Assembly: GCA_019693395.1 (NCBI GenBank)
Contig: JAAMXP010001575.1
Span: 33,770 to 97,769 of the forward strand
Source: Ettlia oleoabundans
Lineage: Eukaryota; Chlorophyta; Chlorophyceae; Chlamydomonadales
DNA length: 64,000 bases
Direction of reading: 5' to 3'
Shown here piece by piece: positions 49,801 to 62,132 of the stretch. Position numbers and translations under genes: made by a program. Position 1 is the first letter of the stretch. Each line of letters opens with the position of its first letter. The notes beneath the pieces are model-generated. The model saw only the letters and a list, made by a program, of their open reading frames with translations. It searched no databases and was not told where the DNA came from.

Positions 49801-52800
49801 CGCCCACCCAGTCCCATCCCACCAACCTGACAGCGGGAGCTCCAGCGCATCCGCCAGCAGGTGACGCCACTGCTCGAAATCAGGCATGCCCTCTTGGAGC
49901 CGCAGCGCCAGCTGGGTCACCGCCTGCAACAGAAGGGCAGTGGTACAAAGGTGGGCTTTGGGTGAGGGGCTGGCTGTCATGTTCAAAGGCCAGGCAGCCA
50001 TCCACAAACCATGAGAGGCTCCAGTACATGGTACCACACACCAGCTGAAGACTACTAACAACAGCCACAGCCCACCACATACTCCGGTTGTGCCGCCACA
50101 CCCAGGCTTCGCCGCCGCTGCTTTTGCACCCTTGGCATGAATGCCGGCTGCTGTGCCTCCCATGTGCCAGCACTCCACCCATGTTTCACTACTTTGCAAA
50201 CAGGTTGCCGCTCACCACCAACGGCTCCGCGTCCTTGAGGCAATACACTTGGCCCAGCTGGTGGTCATGGTGGAACATCTCACGCAGCACGCGTCGCCAG
50301 GGGTACAGCGCCTGCCCCATGCACCGGGAGGAGGGGCGGTACAGAGTTTTCAGCAACTCCAGAGCGCATCTATAAGCGGCAAGTTGAGATGGGAAATCCA
50401 TTGCCTGCCTGCTGTGTTATATGACCACGGCTGAGGTGACCGCAGGCCTCAAGGTAGCAAAGTGCTGCTTCCCGGCAGCCCTAGGCAATACATGCACGGT
50501 CGGAAGTACCACACTACAGCTAGTGGCGCATGCATGGCTGCGCCCGAGGTGCACCTGGCTCTTGCGTTCCCGCCTGCCCATTCCCAGGAATAGGTTGCAC
50601 CCCTCGTACACGCCACCCAGCTCGCTGCAGGGACAGCCAGCACCAGCACCACATCACGCATGATTTAAGTATAGCAGGCAAAAAGGCATTGAGCAGCAGC
50701 AGCCACGACAACGTGCATACTGCAAATTCACATGGAATGGAACGCCGCACTACTCTTGTGAGAATGAAACCTGCAGGACATCACAGGTACCACCAGACAT
50801 AAAATCCTGACATCCCCCCACACACCTGTGCTGCAGCTCTTCCACCAGTCTGCTCTTGCCCATGCCCGCCTCACCCTCAACCAGAACCACGCCGCCACGC
50901 TGCTGCTGCACCAGGTCCACGCACCGCGCGGTGATGGCTGCCAGCTCAGCCTCGCGCGCTGCGGGCAGCAATATGGCAGGCAGGCAGGCAGGCAGGCAGG
51001 CAAAGGTGGTTAGGTAGGCGCCGTCCGTATGGGAAGACATTACAAACCGCGATGCTGCAAGCGTTCAGCGCACGATTCAAGCGAAGAAGCTGGCAATCCT
51101 GGCCCCACGCCCCTCACAAATGCACTCATTCAGCTTGCATTTGTGTCCACCCACCACCTCACCTATCATGGGCGTATGAGGTTCGAGCTTGATTGGGGAC
51201 GCTGCAGTGGGAGCAATGGACAGTAAGCCATCGTCCAACCGCAGTGCGCTGGACCCAAGGCTGGGGGCTGCCTGAGGCTGCTCCGTAGCCTGGTGCTCGG
51301 CGGGCGGCCGCTCAGTGGATGGCTGCTCGACGGGCTCCAACTGAGGTTGCAGCTGCACTAGCTGTGGTGCAAGCGCGCTTGCCAGACTTTCTAGTGCCCC
51401 AGCGCTGTCCAGGGGGCTGAGCGCTGCAGCAGCAGATGGCCGCTGCTGAGGCGAGGGTGGAGCAGCAAAGCTGCCGCGGCGGCTTTGTGCCTCTGTCAGC
51501 CCCGCAACAGCAGCAGCGGCGGCCGCCGCCGCGACAGGCGGTACCGGAGGCAACCCCTGGGGTCCCAGCGGGGACTGCACCATGCGCTGGCCCGCAACAG
51601 CTGCCTCGGAGTCAAGAGAGGCGACCTCATAGATCTCCACAGGCTGCTGCCGCCCCTTGACACGCACCGCCTCCAGCTGGATGTACAGGGCCTGCAGAAA
51701 GGAGGCGGAGTGGAGTGGGTGCGGTGGTGGTCAGGTTGAACACGCCGCCAGGTTGGTGGCTAATGCCACAGTGTGCCTTGACACAGGCATGGAGTGCAAT
51801 CTTGCGGCGTGATACGCTCTGTTGGTGGGCTTTGTTTGGGTTACACACCTTGCCCTTGGCCAGCTGCTGTGTGGTGGTATCGCAGTACACGTCAGCATAA
51901 TGATCTCGTGCGCGTACCATCAGGCGAGCACTGCATAGTAGGCATTTTCTTTTAAGTGTGGCTGCTACAACCGATAATGATTGAGAATAACCAGCTCCCC
52001 TTCCAAGAAGGTTGCCAGCGCAACTTGTACACAAAGTCGGCCAAACCTTGCAATCGCCAGCAGGCGGGAGAGACATGCAGAGTGAAGATAGCTGGGGCAG
52101 CTCACCTCAGGTTGATTGCATTGCCAAATACGGTGTACTCTGAGCGCCGCTGCGAACCCACCATTGCGCAGAACAGCTGGCCAGTGGTCACGCCGCAGCA
52201 GGCTCGCCCTCCTCTCCGCTGCACAAGCGGGGCGTGGCGCAGCTAGCAGTGGTAAGACTGCGATCATCTGATGCCCTTGTGTTGAAAGTAAGGGGTGTCA
52301 TTAATCAGGGCGGAGACGCATTGCCGCTGGCACCTGAGGTGTTGATGCCCCCAGACAGGTCCCACCTTAACCGCCTCCACAATGGCTAGTGCCGCATGTA
52401 TGCCGCGAGCAGGGGCGTCTTCGTGGCTGCGCCCCGGCAGCCCAAAGCCGCAGATTGCCAGGAACCCCTTCTCGTCGCACCGGAACTGCGGGGTTGTAAG
52501 GCAGGGCATGGTCGATGCTGGGCATGCTGCGAGTTAAAGCCAGAGTAGATTGGTCAATATGCAAGGCGACCCAATTGAATGCAACACGTGGTGCGTGGAA
52601 ACATTCTGAGATATGGTCAATGGTGCCACATATTGAAGTGAAACAACCAGGCAAGCTTTGGGCCACTGTTTGGGCCTGGTCTGGCCTGACAGGGCAGCAA
52701 CCCACCTGCAACAGGCTGCCGTCGTGCTGCCGCATGCGCTTCTGCACCACCTCCATGCAAGCTTGCACCGCCCCCAGACCTGTGCGTGCTGCGCCGCTGC

Positions 52801-55800
52801 CTGTGCCAGGCGGTGGCTCCAGAAGACAGGGGAAGCCCAGGAACAGCACAGTGCCAACCCTATGCCATCAGCCGAGGGCAAGGAGAGTACAGAAAAACCA
52901 GCATGGTTTGGCCAAACTGGAATGGGGGTGGAATCCGACAGCCAGCTCACACGGGTCTTAGAACGATGATGGTGCATCTGGCCTGAAGCCCCCCTTCTTC
53001 CCTGCACCCCACCTTAGTTCGTTGACGTAGTCGATGTGCCCCGCCTCAACCCGAGTGCGCACATTCTCAAGCAAGTGCATACGCATGAGCTGCACACGCA
53101 TGCAAGACAGGGGGGAAGCCCACTGGGCATCAGCAATGATGGCGAACTGGTCCCCAGCCAACATGGAAAAAACCACATACCCCACCGCCCCCTCAACTGA
53201 TGTCGTGGAAAATACTGGACGTGCAAATATGTAAGGGCCACGACCATTTTTCAATGTCTTCTCACCTGCAGCGCGTGGCCCTGTGCCACCTCAGGCAAGG
53301 CACCCAGTGCACTGCGCTCACGCGCAATCTGCTTGGCTGCCTGCTCCAGGGAGGTGGTAGTGGCTGCCTCCTCGACCACCTGGCAGACGGGCATGCGGGC
53401 GGGCAGAAATTACGACATGCAATGCTACCAATGACTAGAGTCCACCGTTGAGCCACAAAGTAATACACCCATGTGCCCAGAGTTTGCCTGACAATGCTGA
53501 AGACGCATGCAGCTAAAAGGGCCCTTGCTGCTGCATCCAGCCTGTGCGCTTACATCTGGCGGCAGCTGGTACGTCTCCAGCAGCTGCAGCAGGCGCGCGT
53601 TGCCATCACCCAGAGGCTCCAGCAGGCAACTTCCGCCCACAAGGGACACAACCTCGGGGGAAAGCACTGCCTCGCCTGCAGGAATGACAATACAATGCAC
53701 AGCAAACCACGCGACAGCATGACCCATCAACACACAGACAGCAAGCTGTGATGTATGTCAACGACCATGTTTCTCCTTTGTGCCAGGCGGCATGCTGCCT
53801 AAACCCAGTTGATTGCAGGGATACTGGTGACATTCCCCGCTTTGCTCGCACTGTCCAGGCAGATCATCAGCGAATGCCGCACGATACGGCTGGGTGCAGC
53901 CAGCAGCGCACCAGATATCGCATACTGCTCAGCTGTGCGCAGCTGCTCTATCGGCGGGCGGAGGTGCTGCCGGGCTCCATCACCTGGCTCGGGCTGTGGC
54001 GGATCACCGATGAAGAACTCCCAGCGCTGTATGCAGCAGGGGGTGGGGAGGCAGGCTGAACCTTCACCTTGACGGAATGGCATGTTGTGCAAACCAACAG
54101 GGCACCCTCAAAAAATAAGCAACCACCCACCCAGCAGTGAGGTTGCTGCCATGTGCCCCCGCCTGTCCTGTCTCACCGGCAGGCCAGCCACATCCTCGAA
54201 AGCTGACTCCTGGCCACCTCCCACGTGGAAAGCACAAGCGGTCCCAGCTGCCACCAAAACCTTCAGTGACAGCAGCACCTGCTGCAGGGCAGGCCCCTGG
54301 GATGGCTGCTGGCTGCCGGCAGCTGTGCCGCCGGAATCCATGTCCAACGCAGTCCCAGCCTGCATGTACCCTGCGGCGGAAGGCGCGGATGGCTGCGGAG
54401 ACGTTGGCAGGCCCCAGGCATCGCGTGTGATAGCGGGAAATTGCGACTGGCTGTTACCGCTGCAGTGCACAGGCATGCCAACCACTGTAGGTGTGAGCCC
54501 AGGCGTGATGCCGCCATTGGCCTGCCGCCAGTCGTGGCTGTGCGGGCGGGCATGGCGGCCGCGCTGACGCTCTTGGGTGCGCCGATGATGCTGGCCACGG
54601 CTTGCAAAGCGACTGTTGCTGGGCTGACTGCATGATGTGCTGCCAAAGGAGGTGGGGAGGCCCAGCCCACCTGCGCAACCAGAAGGGACAGGAAACACAA
54701 TCAACAAATTGCCAGGCTGGCATGGAAGTGCAGCGTGAGATCAGCTGGCAATAGAGGTGAAAAGAACGGTGTAGACTGTGTGCGATGCTCTGATGCGCCA
54801 GGCAGGCAAGTAGTGCCTGGTCCACCGCACACTCACTTGAAAGCTCAGCAAGGCTTGCAACCCACGGCGCAGTGCTTGCTGTGCTGATGCTGCTGGCCTG
54901 GCAGTCGGCAGTGCCGACATCGCCGGGCTGGCCCATGCGCTGCACCTCAGGCATGCTGCTCACGCTGCGTCCCCGCCAGGGAGCAGTGGCAGCGCTGATC
55001 AGCCTGCGCACAACAGATGGGCGCTGCTTGGGCTGCCCTGACAAAGCTGTACAATCCACACCCGGCGCTCTAGCTGTGTCGCCCGTTCCCCATGTAAAGT
55101 TGCCTGTGGCCAAATTCCCAGGTCCTGCCTGCTGCACACTGTTGCTCGCTGGCAGCTGGTCGAAAGTGGCGCCTGTGGCAGAGGAAAGGGGATTTAATTC
55201 CCGGCTGCTGGAGACTGCCGCAGCCACTTGGCTGGGTGCCGCAGCAAAGCTTTGCAGCTCAAGTGCAGTGCCTGAGGGAACCGACTCTAGTGGATAAACG
55301 GGCTGATGGTGCTTGATGTTGCAAGAACTCTTCCCCATTGTCATTTGCTGCCCCCCGAAGACAATGCTACTGCCGCGAACCAAACCAGGGACAGAGGCAG
55401 GAAAGCCTGCATGAAAAGATGGGGGCTGGCTTGTCAATGTGATGCATGGGACGCCTCAACATGCCAGCATGCGGCGGCAAGTACAGTAGCCTGCTTCTGA
55501 TGCCTGTGATGGACACCACTGCCCCTGGATCTCACCTGCGCTGGCTGTGCGACTGTGGCGTACACCTGGCCTGCCATGCTCAGCTGCCAAGCTGCTAAGC
55601 ATGTCTCCAACATCGGGGGGCGCTGTGGCAGTCCGCCCCACTGGCCTGTTGCTGCCACTGCTGACGACCGTTTTGGACAGCAGGGTGTGTGGCAGTGAGG
55701 TGCGCCTGTGGTGGGTCAGTTGCTCCTGGAGGCGCTGCTCCGCCAGCTCTGCCGTGCCAGCAGCTGATGGCAGCTCAGGAGGGCGCATCGCCGAGGCAGG

Positions 55801-58800
55801 ACCCGCCAGTACCACCAGTTCTGCCAGCGCCTGCTCGTGCAGGCGGCGCTCACGGTGCAGGCGCTCCTCTGACGCTGATGCATGCCTTGCTGCTCTTGCC
55901 CCTGCTACCGCCCCGTCACTGCTCCCAGACGTGTGACGAGAAAGCTCCGCCACCACCACTCCCTCCTGCTGCTCTGCTGTTGGCCCCCTGCCCGCCCGGC
56001 TGCCTGGCTGCCGCATGCTGCCGCTGGGTATGGCCCCAGGGGATGAGCTGCGTGACAGTCTGCTGAGCACAGAGGAAGCGATGTTGCTGCTCTGCCGAAC
56101 AATGGTCCGCACGGGCGAAAGATGCGCCCGCCATAGCGTGTCGGCTGCTGCTGCGGACAGCTGCCGCTGCATCCCAGGACCTCCGTCTGCACCTTCTCTG
56201 CTGGCCCCCGCCCCCGCTGTTGCTCCTCCTTGAGGTTCAGGTTGAGCCTCCCCCAGGAAGCGGCTGTCGGGAGAAGAACTGGATCGAAGCAGCGTGGTGC
56301 TGGAACTCCATAATTTACCAGTGCTGGACGCCCGGCTCAGTTCCAGGCTTCCATCCACGGGGGAAGCAGCACCCACCAATGTGCGAGAGAGAGTGTGCAG
56401 CCTGCCTGAATGGCCTTGCTGCGCTGTACTTGCAGTGATGCTGCGCATCCTGCGCTGAGGAGCAGCCGCCATCCCCAGGACTGATGCTGCGGCTTTAGCG
56501 CCGCTGCCTGCCACCATGCCTGCCTTCCACACCCCGGTGCCGGCTGCTTGTGCCGCCACCATGGCGCCACCGTGAGCTGCCGACAGTGCCCGACCAGTGG
56601 GACGTGCCAGCATGTTGGGTGCTGCACCAATCATGTCCTGCATCAGGTCAGATGTTGACAAAGAGTGTGCACAGGCAAGAAGAAAGCATTGACATGCCTC
56701 TGTCTGCCAGCTTTTGAAATGGGCTGGCCTTAATATAATGCTGTGCCCAGGCAAAGCCTCCCCCACAGCTGTTCCTGCCCGCTGCACACCAGTCAAACCT
56801 TGAGAGTGTTGAAGCGTTGGTGCCGCCGCCCCTCCTCTGCAGCGCCATCAGCGGCCCCAGGACTCCACTTTGATGTGTAATCGTCCGATGCCCAGCGCTC
56901 AGCAACTGGAACAGGCACTACCTCGCCGTTAGACAGCATGCGCATGGCCCCTGCAGACTGGATGAAAGCATATCAGGGGAATGCAGGAACATACAGCTGA
57001 CGTGCATACGGTCCCCTGGCTTTCCCTTTGCCAGTCAAGAAACAAATAGCACGCCCACAGCCGCAAAAGGCAGGAGGTTTGTTCAAAACTGCGCACCGAA
57101 GCGTGCCGTCAGCTCAGCACCACACGTCACGGCACGCAGCGCAGCAGCTGCCAGGCCGCCATCAGGCGAACCTGCAGCAAGCCAATCCAATTGTGGTTTG
57201 TCGATTAGGAACATGCTGCAAGATTTAGGTGGTGATGGTAACCGTTGCAAGCAGCCAAAACAAATCGTAACCAAGTTACAGGCAGAGGTGAGGCAAGCGA
57301 ACGGAATTGCACGGAACACCCACCTGACACCTCATCAGGTGTGGGGACAAACACCACAATCATGGAGTCACCCGCAAACTTCTCAACATCTCCGCCGTAC
57401 AACAGCAGTAAATCGATGACCTGATGCCATAAAACATCAGGGAGGTTGGGCATGGCAGAAGGATTGTCTGTGCTAAGGGCTGCCCCGCATGGCAGTCACT
57501 GCAGTGCAGGCAGTAACCCGCATATGCAGCGACGGTTCCACTACACCAGGTTACGCATGCCTAAGAACACCAGATACAGCTGGAATGCGTTGGCACATAA
57601 GCCCACCCCCATCAACCCATGCACCAATCACACACCGCCATGCACTCAGCAAATCACCACCAGCTCCCACCTGGGTGAAGTATCTGTTCATGCACTTGGT
57701 CAGCAGCTCCACACCAGCGCTGCCCTTGGCACCCAATGCTTCAGTCAGCGCCGTGAAGCCACTTACATCAGCAACCATCACCACCGCTGCATACCGGAAT
57801 GGCAGGTCAGGCGCCCAGTTGTAGAAGTGAAATGAGTAAAATTAAAAGATCACCGACCACAACACAGGTGTACTGGTAGATGCTGCGAATGGTGTGTCAT
57901 CTATCAAGCATCATTGAAGATGTCCAGCGGAGCCATGCAGAGCGCAGCCATCCAATGCATGCTCCACACACACACCTGGGAAGCTGTCCATGCAAGGGCG
58001 CATCACACGGCTCAAGCTGTGGGGTTGTGCTGCTGCCTTGGAGGACAAGGCCTTGCCTAAGCTGTGATGCACACTGCTGCATGTAACGGTGAGGGAAGCA
58101 AAAACTGAGCAGATGAACGGGCTTTCAGCATGACTGCAAAATAAACCACACTCTAGGGACAGCGCGAGTCCCAGCAAACAGCCAGAACTCAACCGAAAGC
58201 GTCATGAGCCAGGCAACGGGTTACTCAAGCTGGGGTGAGAGTGCCAATCGCACCTTCCTTCCCCATCCTGGCCAGTGCCTGGAGGCGGGTATGACTGCAG
58301 GATGTAGCTCCGCAGCATGCGGGGCACAAAAGGCGCTAGCATGGGCCACATGCGTGCTGCAGGGAGGGCGTGCAGAGAAAGGCACCAGATGCTCAGTGGC
58401 TGATGCATGGTGTCTGCACGGAATTCAACCACGGAGCCAAACAGCAGAACAGCCAGAAAACAGCCAGAAAGCTTGGCCACCGGCAGCAGCACGTGCAGAT
58501 GCAACCTGCTGCCCGAGCCCGGTAGGCGATGTCGATTGGTGAGGGGCGTAGCGTGTGTGGCGAGTTGAGCAGAGCAGCGCTACCGGAGCCATCAAACGTC
58601 CATGGACGGGTGCTCGCCAGCCGCACAGGCGGCAGCTCCGATGGAGGCAGCTCAAGTTGATCCAAGGTTGTAGCCCGAAGCTGGCTCCCCGCATTTGGCT
58701 CTGCAGGCTCAACAGCCGCATCAGCAGCCAGCTGCTTGTTGGCCTGCGCTGCCTGGGCGCCACCTTCTGCAGGCCCCAACAAAGGCAGTGCATTGCCCAA

Positions 58801-60219
58801 GGTGCCACTTGGCCCTCCTGGCTCCAGAGTGTTGGGCAGGGCAGACCAGGAGTCCCGAGTTTTGCTGTCGTGGTGCATGCTACCGGCGGCTGGCGCCACA
58901 GTCCCCTGCCAGCCTTCTGTCCTGCAGCACTGTTGTTGCTGTGGCGGTCGTTGCTGATCCCATGGCGCTGGGTGTCCAGTTTGAGGCTGTGAAATAAGAC
59001 CGAAGCTTGGCGCCAGAGGGGTGGTGGCGATTGATGTCAGCCCGCAGGGCAAGCTGGCAGGAGTGCCAGAAGCTGAGCCATATGCGTGCTGCTGGTATGT
59101 TGGCGTAGCAGCAGCGGGAACCGAACTGCCGCCAGTGTCCAGCTGCATGGACAGGGCCTGAGAGATGGCCACCCGCAAGTCCATGCCGCGCGGGGCAGTG
59201 ACCACAGGAAGATGACCGCCTGCGGCAGCACCACAGCAGTCAAGCCCAGGCGCAACGTGTAGCAATACAAGGACCTATAGACCCTGACAAATAGCGCACT
59301 CCTACGGCCACCTGCTCATTACTCACCATTTGCAGCTGCCTTGGCTGTACCAAGCAATCCACTCTATTGCCCACCTTCTGCCTGCAGGTCTAGGTGGTGT
59401 AGGCCGTGCTCCACTAGGTCCAGGCCTGGTAGCAATGTGCGACACTCGCTGGGGCCCTGGGGCACAGACTGGTGCAGCTGCAGACGGTGCAAGGGCAGCA
59501 ATCCGCAGCCAGGTTGAAAAGAAGAAATGCGCTATCAATTATTTAAGATACAGAACAGAGACAGGAGGTCGGTCCATCAAGGTGATGCCGAACAGCAATA
59601 TTTGCAAGCTGTCCTGCACTGCGTGGAGGGCAATGCATTGCATAAGAGTTGGGGCCAGTGCTTTACGAACCAGCTTGCCAGCCCCTACTGTCTTAAACAC
59701 AATACGCGTATCCCATACACGACTGGCCCCTCCTACCTGGCTCATAACAGACTCTAGAGTGATGTTGGAAACTGCAGAGCCCGCCTCTGAGGGGCAGCCA
59801 TGGGCCAGCATGCCACTCCGCTGGCTGACAGACGGCACCCTGCTGCTGCTCAGTTGGCCACCGCTACCAGTGCTGTACTGGGAGGCGGCTGAGGCGGGGC
59901 GGCTTTCAGCAGTGGTCATAAACCGGTTTGCAAGTGATGGAGAAGGCGGGCGCTCCTGCAACGGCGGCCTAAACGCCCAGCCAGTGGTGCTGCTGCCACC
60001 AGGACCACCGCTGGTGCCAGTGGTAACTCCATCTGTTCCTCCCATCTGTTGCGGCAGCAGCCCAGTGACCGAGGCAAATGGGCTTGGAACAATGTGGCTG
60101 CTGGCGGCCCCGTTCCCGCCATACCTCAGTGGGGCTGGCAGAGCCGGCGCCGCACTGTCATCTGACCTGACCGCGGCTGCCGGGCCGCCTGCTTGTTCGC
60201 TCGACTTTGGGGCACGCAT
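40821..60219 (-). CDS. ADCY10: Soluble adenylyl cyclase (ADCY10/sAC type), very large, about 40 exons
   Basis: sAC makes cAMP in the cytosol and is activated by bicarbonate in studied members. Order on the minus strand: disordered N-terminus (60219-59737; exon near 59.2-58.5 kb). C1 domain: AAVVMVADVSGFTALTEALG (57.8 kb) and LYGGDVEKFAGDSMIVVF (57.4 kb), with both metal Asp and the base-site Lys. Low-complexity insert (about 56.6-54.4 kb), then LKVLVAAGTACAFHVGGG (54.2 kb), RWEFFIGDPP and EAVLSPEVVSLVGG. C2 domain: VLFLGFPCLLEPP (52.8 kb), DEKGFLAICGFGLPG, GVTTGQLFCAMVGSQRRSEY and TVFGNAINL. ATPase: P-loop VVLVEGEAGMGKSRLVEEL (50.9 kb), YPWRRVLREMF, EDLHHFDTSSWRLL (47.4 kb), RVDRLRPEDQLTLKVASVLG (45.8 kb). 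Helical repeats follow to 43.1 kb, then a Gln/Gly/Ser-rich tail (42.84-41.39 kb) and a last exon 41114-40821. Probably over 2,300 aa (human 1,610). The first and last exons are the least certain. Confidence 0.9.
43534..43570 (+). repeat. (GTG)n microsatellite in a cyclase intron
   Basis: Interrupted GTG/TGG trinucleotide repeat within an intron of the adenylyl cyclase gene. Its antisense translation gives a spurious His run. Confidence 0.85.
45010..45026 (+). repeat. (CCA)n microsatellite in a cyclase intron
   Basis: Short CCA repeat of about five units between the cyclase exons near 45.1 and 44.9 kb. Confidence 0.8.
50975..51002 (+). repeat. (GGCA)7 microsatellite in a cyclase intron
   Basis: Seven perfect GGCA units, immediately upstream (on the minus strand) of the exon encoding the P-loop of the cyclase ATPase domain. 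It probably varies in length between strains. Confidence 0.9.
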
Positions 60220-61185
60220 TTCGGCCCAGCAGCCCACCTAGCCCGGCTCCGCCGCTGAAAGTTGCGCGGTCATAGGAACACTTCCGGCAAGCGCTCGACC
60301 ACAGTCTTTCTAAAGGCCCACTGCGCTGCTCGAAGAGTCCTTCCTCTCCCGTGCTGGCGTCCAAGGCAGCGGGGATTTCGAGCGCGATGGCGTTTCCAGC
60401 GCCTAAAGTCCCAACCGCTTCTGCTTGTCGGCAGAGTTGCGAGAATACAAGCGATATCGTGGGTAATTTCAGGCCCGGGCAGGGGGTCACCTGATGGCCA
60501 TGTCACTCCGTCCCGCCGCTATACCTTTGGCAGGGACAACAGCCCTCTGTCATGTCCTCTATCTGAGAGATATGAATACAGCCAGGTACATTGACAAGGC
60601 GATCAAACTTGGGCAGTGATGGTTAAGCACGGCAACTGCTAGGAGCCAGAGGACAGGCATCACGCAACATGCAATGTGGCATGACGCCATTCAGCGCCGT
60701 CTGCCGAAACCCTAAGAGTGCACATTCCCAGTTTGAAGCGAGGAACAGCGCCTTCCGGCACCAAGAAAAGTTTAACATTTCTAAGCACTGCTGGAACCAG
60801 GAGGCAGGGCTTATGCACAACAGCCATGCATGGCCGCATGCATATGCTTCTGCCTGCGCCAATTGTATGCCCCTGGTTAAGTTGCTAGAGATGAACTAGG
60901 GCCCCCAAGTGTCTCATGATTGTCGTGTTGGTAGGAATCAACAGTGGATTTCAACCGAGCCTGTTAGAATAATGACAAGCCATCACGGTTGGCCATGGTG
61001 GGCCATGAACAATGCCGCCAGTGCAACAATGAAAGGCAACTGCCAAACTGGTGCGTCAGTCAATGCCATGCCCCATGAGAGCGATGCTTTACAGAGGCAA
61101 AATGGGTAATTCATCAAGCTGCTCCATGCATCAGTTTGTTGGCAAGGCCAGACAGGTGAGTGTGGCACGCCACTGCCAACCGTGG
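60220..61185. other. Intergenic, upstream of the cyclase and downstream of the small coiled-coil gene
   Basis: About 965 bases holding the presumed cyclase promoter/5' UTR and the 3' UTR of the neighbour. A minus-strand TGTAA lies at 61089-61093, about 93 bases after that neighbour's stop. Small ORFs here show no recognisable domain; an upstream non-coding cyclase exon could be present. Confidence 0.5.
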
Positions 61186-61786
61186 CTACCGCTTTGCCGT
61201 TGCTGCGACCTCCTGAACCTGGACCTCCAACTTACGACTAAGCAAATCCACTCCCTTGACATGGTCAGCCAACAAGTCCAGTCCCCGCAGCTCGAGGGCC
61301 AACCGTTTGGCAGACAACAGCAACTCGTCTCGCCGGATCGCTGCCTCACACGCTGACCCCTGCATGCAGGGGTGAGCATTAAGGATTGCCAACAGCGGGA
61401 ATGACATGGCGGTGAGAAACAACATGGGTGCTAACAGGCGGTCTTACCTCAACACCTTCAACTGCTGCTAGGAACAACTGCAAGTGCTGCAGCGTCTCCT
61501 GCAACAGCTCGAGGTGGTGTGTTGGACCAGTGATCAACATCCTGTTCCTGCAGCTTTGTGGATGCCTGTGTGCTGCCCGCAACAGTTTACATGCACAGGC
61601 ATCGCAGCCATGCACAAACTCAAAGACACACATCACCTGCTGCGCTCCCGCCAGCTGGTCTGCTAGCGCCGCTGCAAGAGAAGCCAGCTGCTGCTCCAGC
61701 GCGTCAACATGCTGCGTGAGGTCGGGCTGCAAAGCTGCCGACGGCGTCCCTCCGCTTCTGCTTGGTCCAGGCGCTCCCCTTTCCAT
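61186..61786 (-). CDS. Small coiled-coil protein, possible BLOC-1/BORC-type subunit
   Basis: Three exons in phase 0: 61786-61637, about 61484-61434 and about 61359-61186; about 124 aa. After a short Pro/Ser/Gly-rich start (MERGAPGPSRSGGTPSAAL) the protein is almost wholly helical: LTQHVDALEQQLASLAAALA, then ETLQHLQLFLAAVEGVE, then the last exon with AIRRDELLLSAKRLALELRG and LSRKLEVQVQEVAATAKR. The size, all-helical build and C-terminal heptads resemble small BLOC-1/BORC subunits such as BLOC1S2, which act in lysosome-related organelle trafficking. This similarity is weak and by eye only. A longer minus frame reaches 61894, but the ATG at 61786 starts the first well-formed helix-bearing segment. 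It is divergent from the four-TM gene, 346 bases away. Confidence 0.5.
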
Positions 61787-62132
61787 TGGAAGGAACCTGT
61801 TTACTTGGTCGGCGGCATGTGGACGAACCAGCTGGACCCACCAACTTAGACGGGAGTAAACAATTCTACAAAGTGATTCTACCAGCGAGTACAAGGCAGA
61901 TGGGTTAGGGTGGGTTCATGGGTGGCGAAACTCACGCCAGCTGGCAATGATGCAGCTTCATATGATCTGTGATTGCCGCCTCAGTCAAGAGTTGCTGCAG
62001 GCTGAGAGTGTGTGATCGTGAGCAAACTAGCGCCTTGCAACAATCGCGGCTCGCACCACCGCTTCATCGGGGGAAGCTTACAGCAGCCGAGAGACCCCTC
62101 GACACTCCCTTGTGGCGCTTGTTCCCGTAAAA
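61787..62132. other. Divergent promoter region, small coiled-coil gene / four-TM gene
   Basis: 346 bases between divergent start codons. No motif or repeat recognised. The minus frame stays open for about 110 bases, so a slightly longer N-terminus of the left gene is possible. Confidence 0.45.

Noticed and set aside
50975..51002. Regular direct repeat considered as CRISPR-like or minisatellite
   Set aside because: It is a plain four-base microsatellite without spacers.
59330..60241. 303-codon plus-strand ORF opposite the first adenylyl cyclase exon
   Set aside because: Antisense shadow of a Ser/Gly/Ala-rich exon; no domain, no splice support, and the minus strand has the coherent sAC reading.
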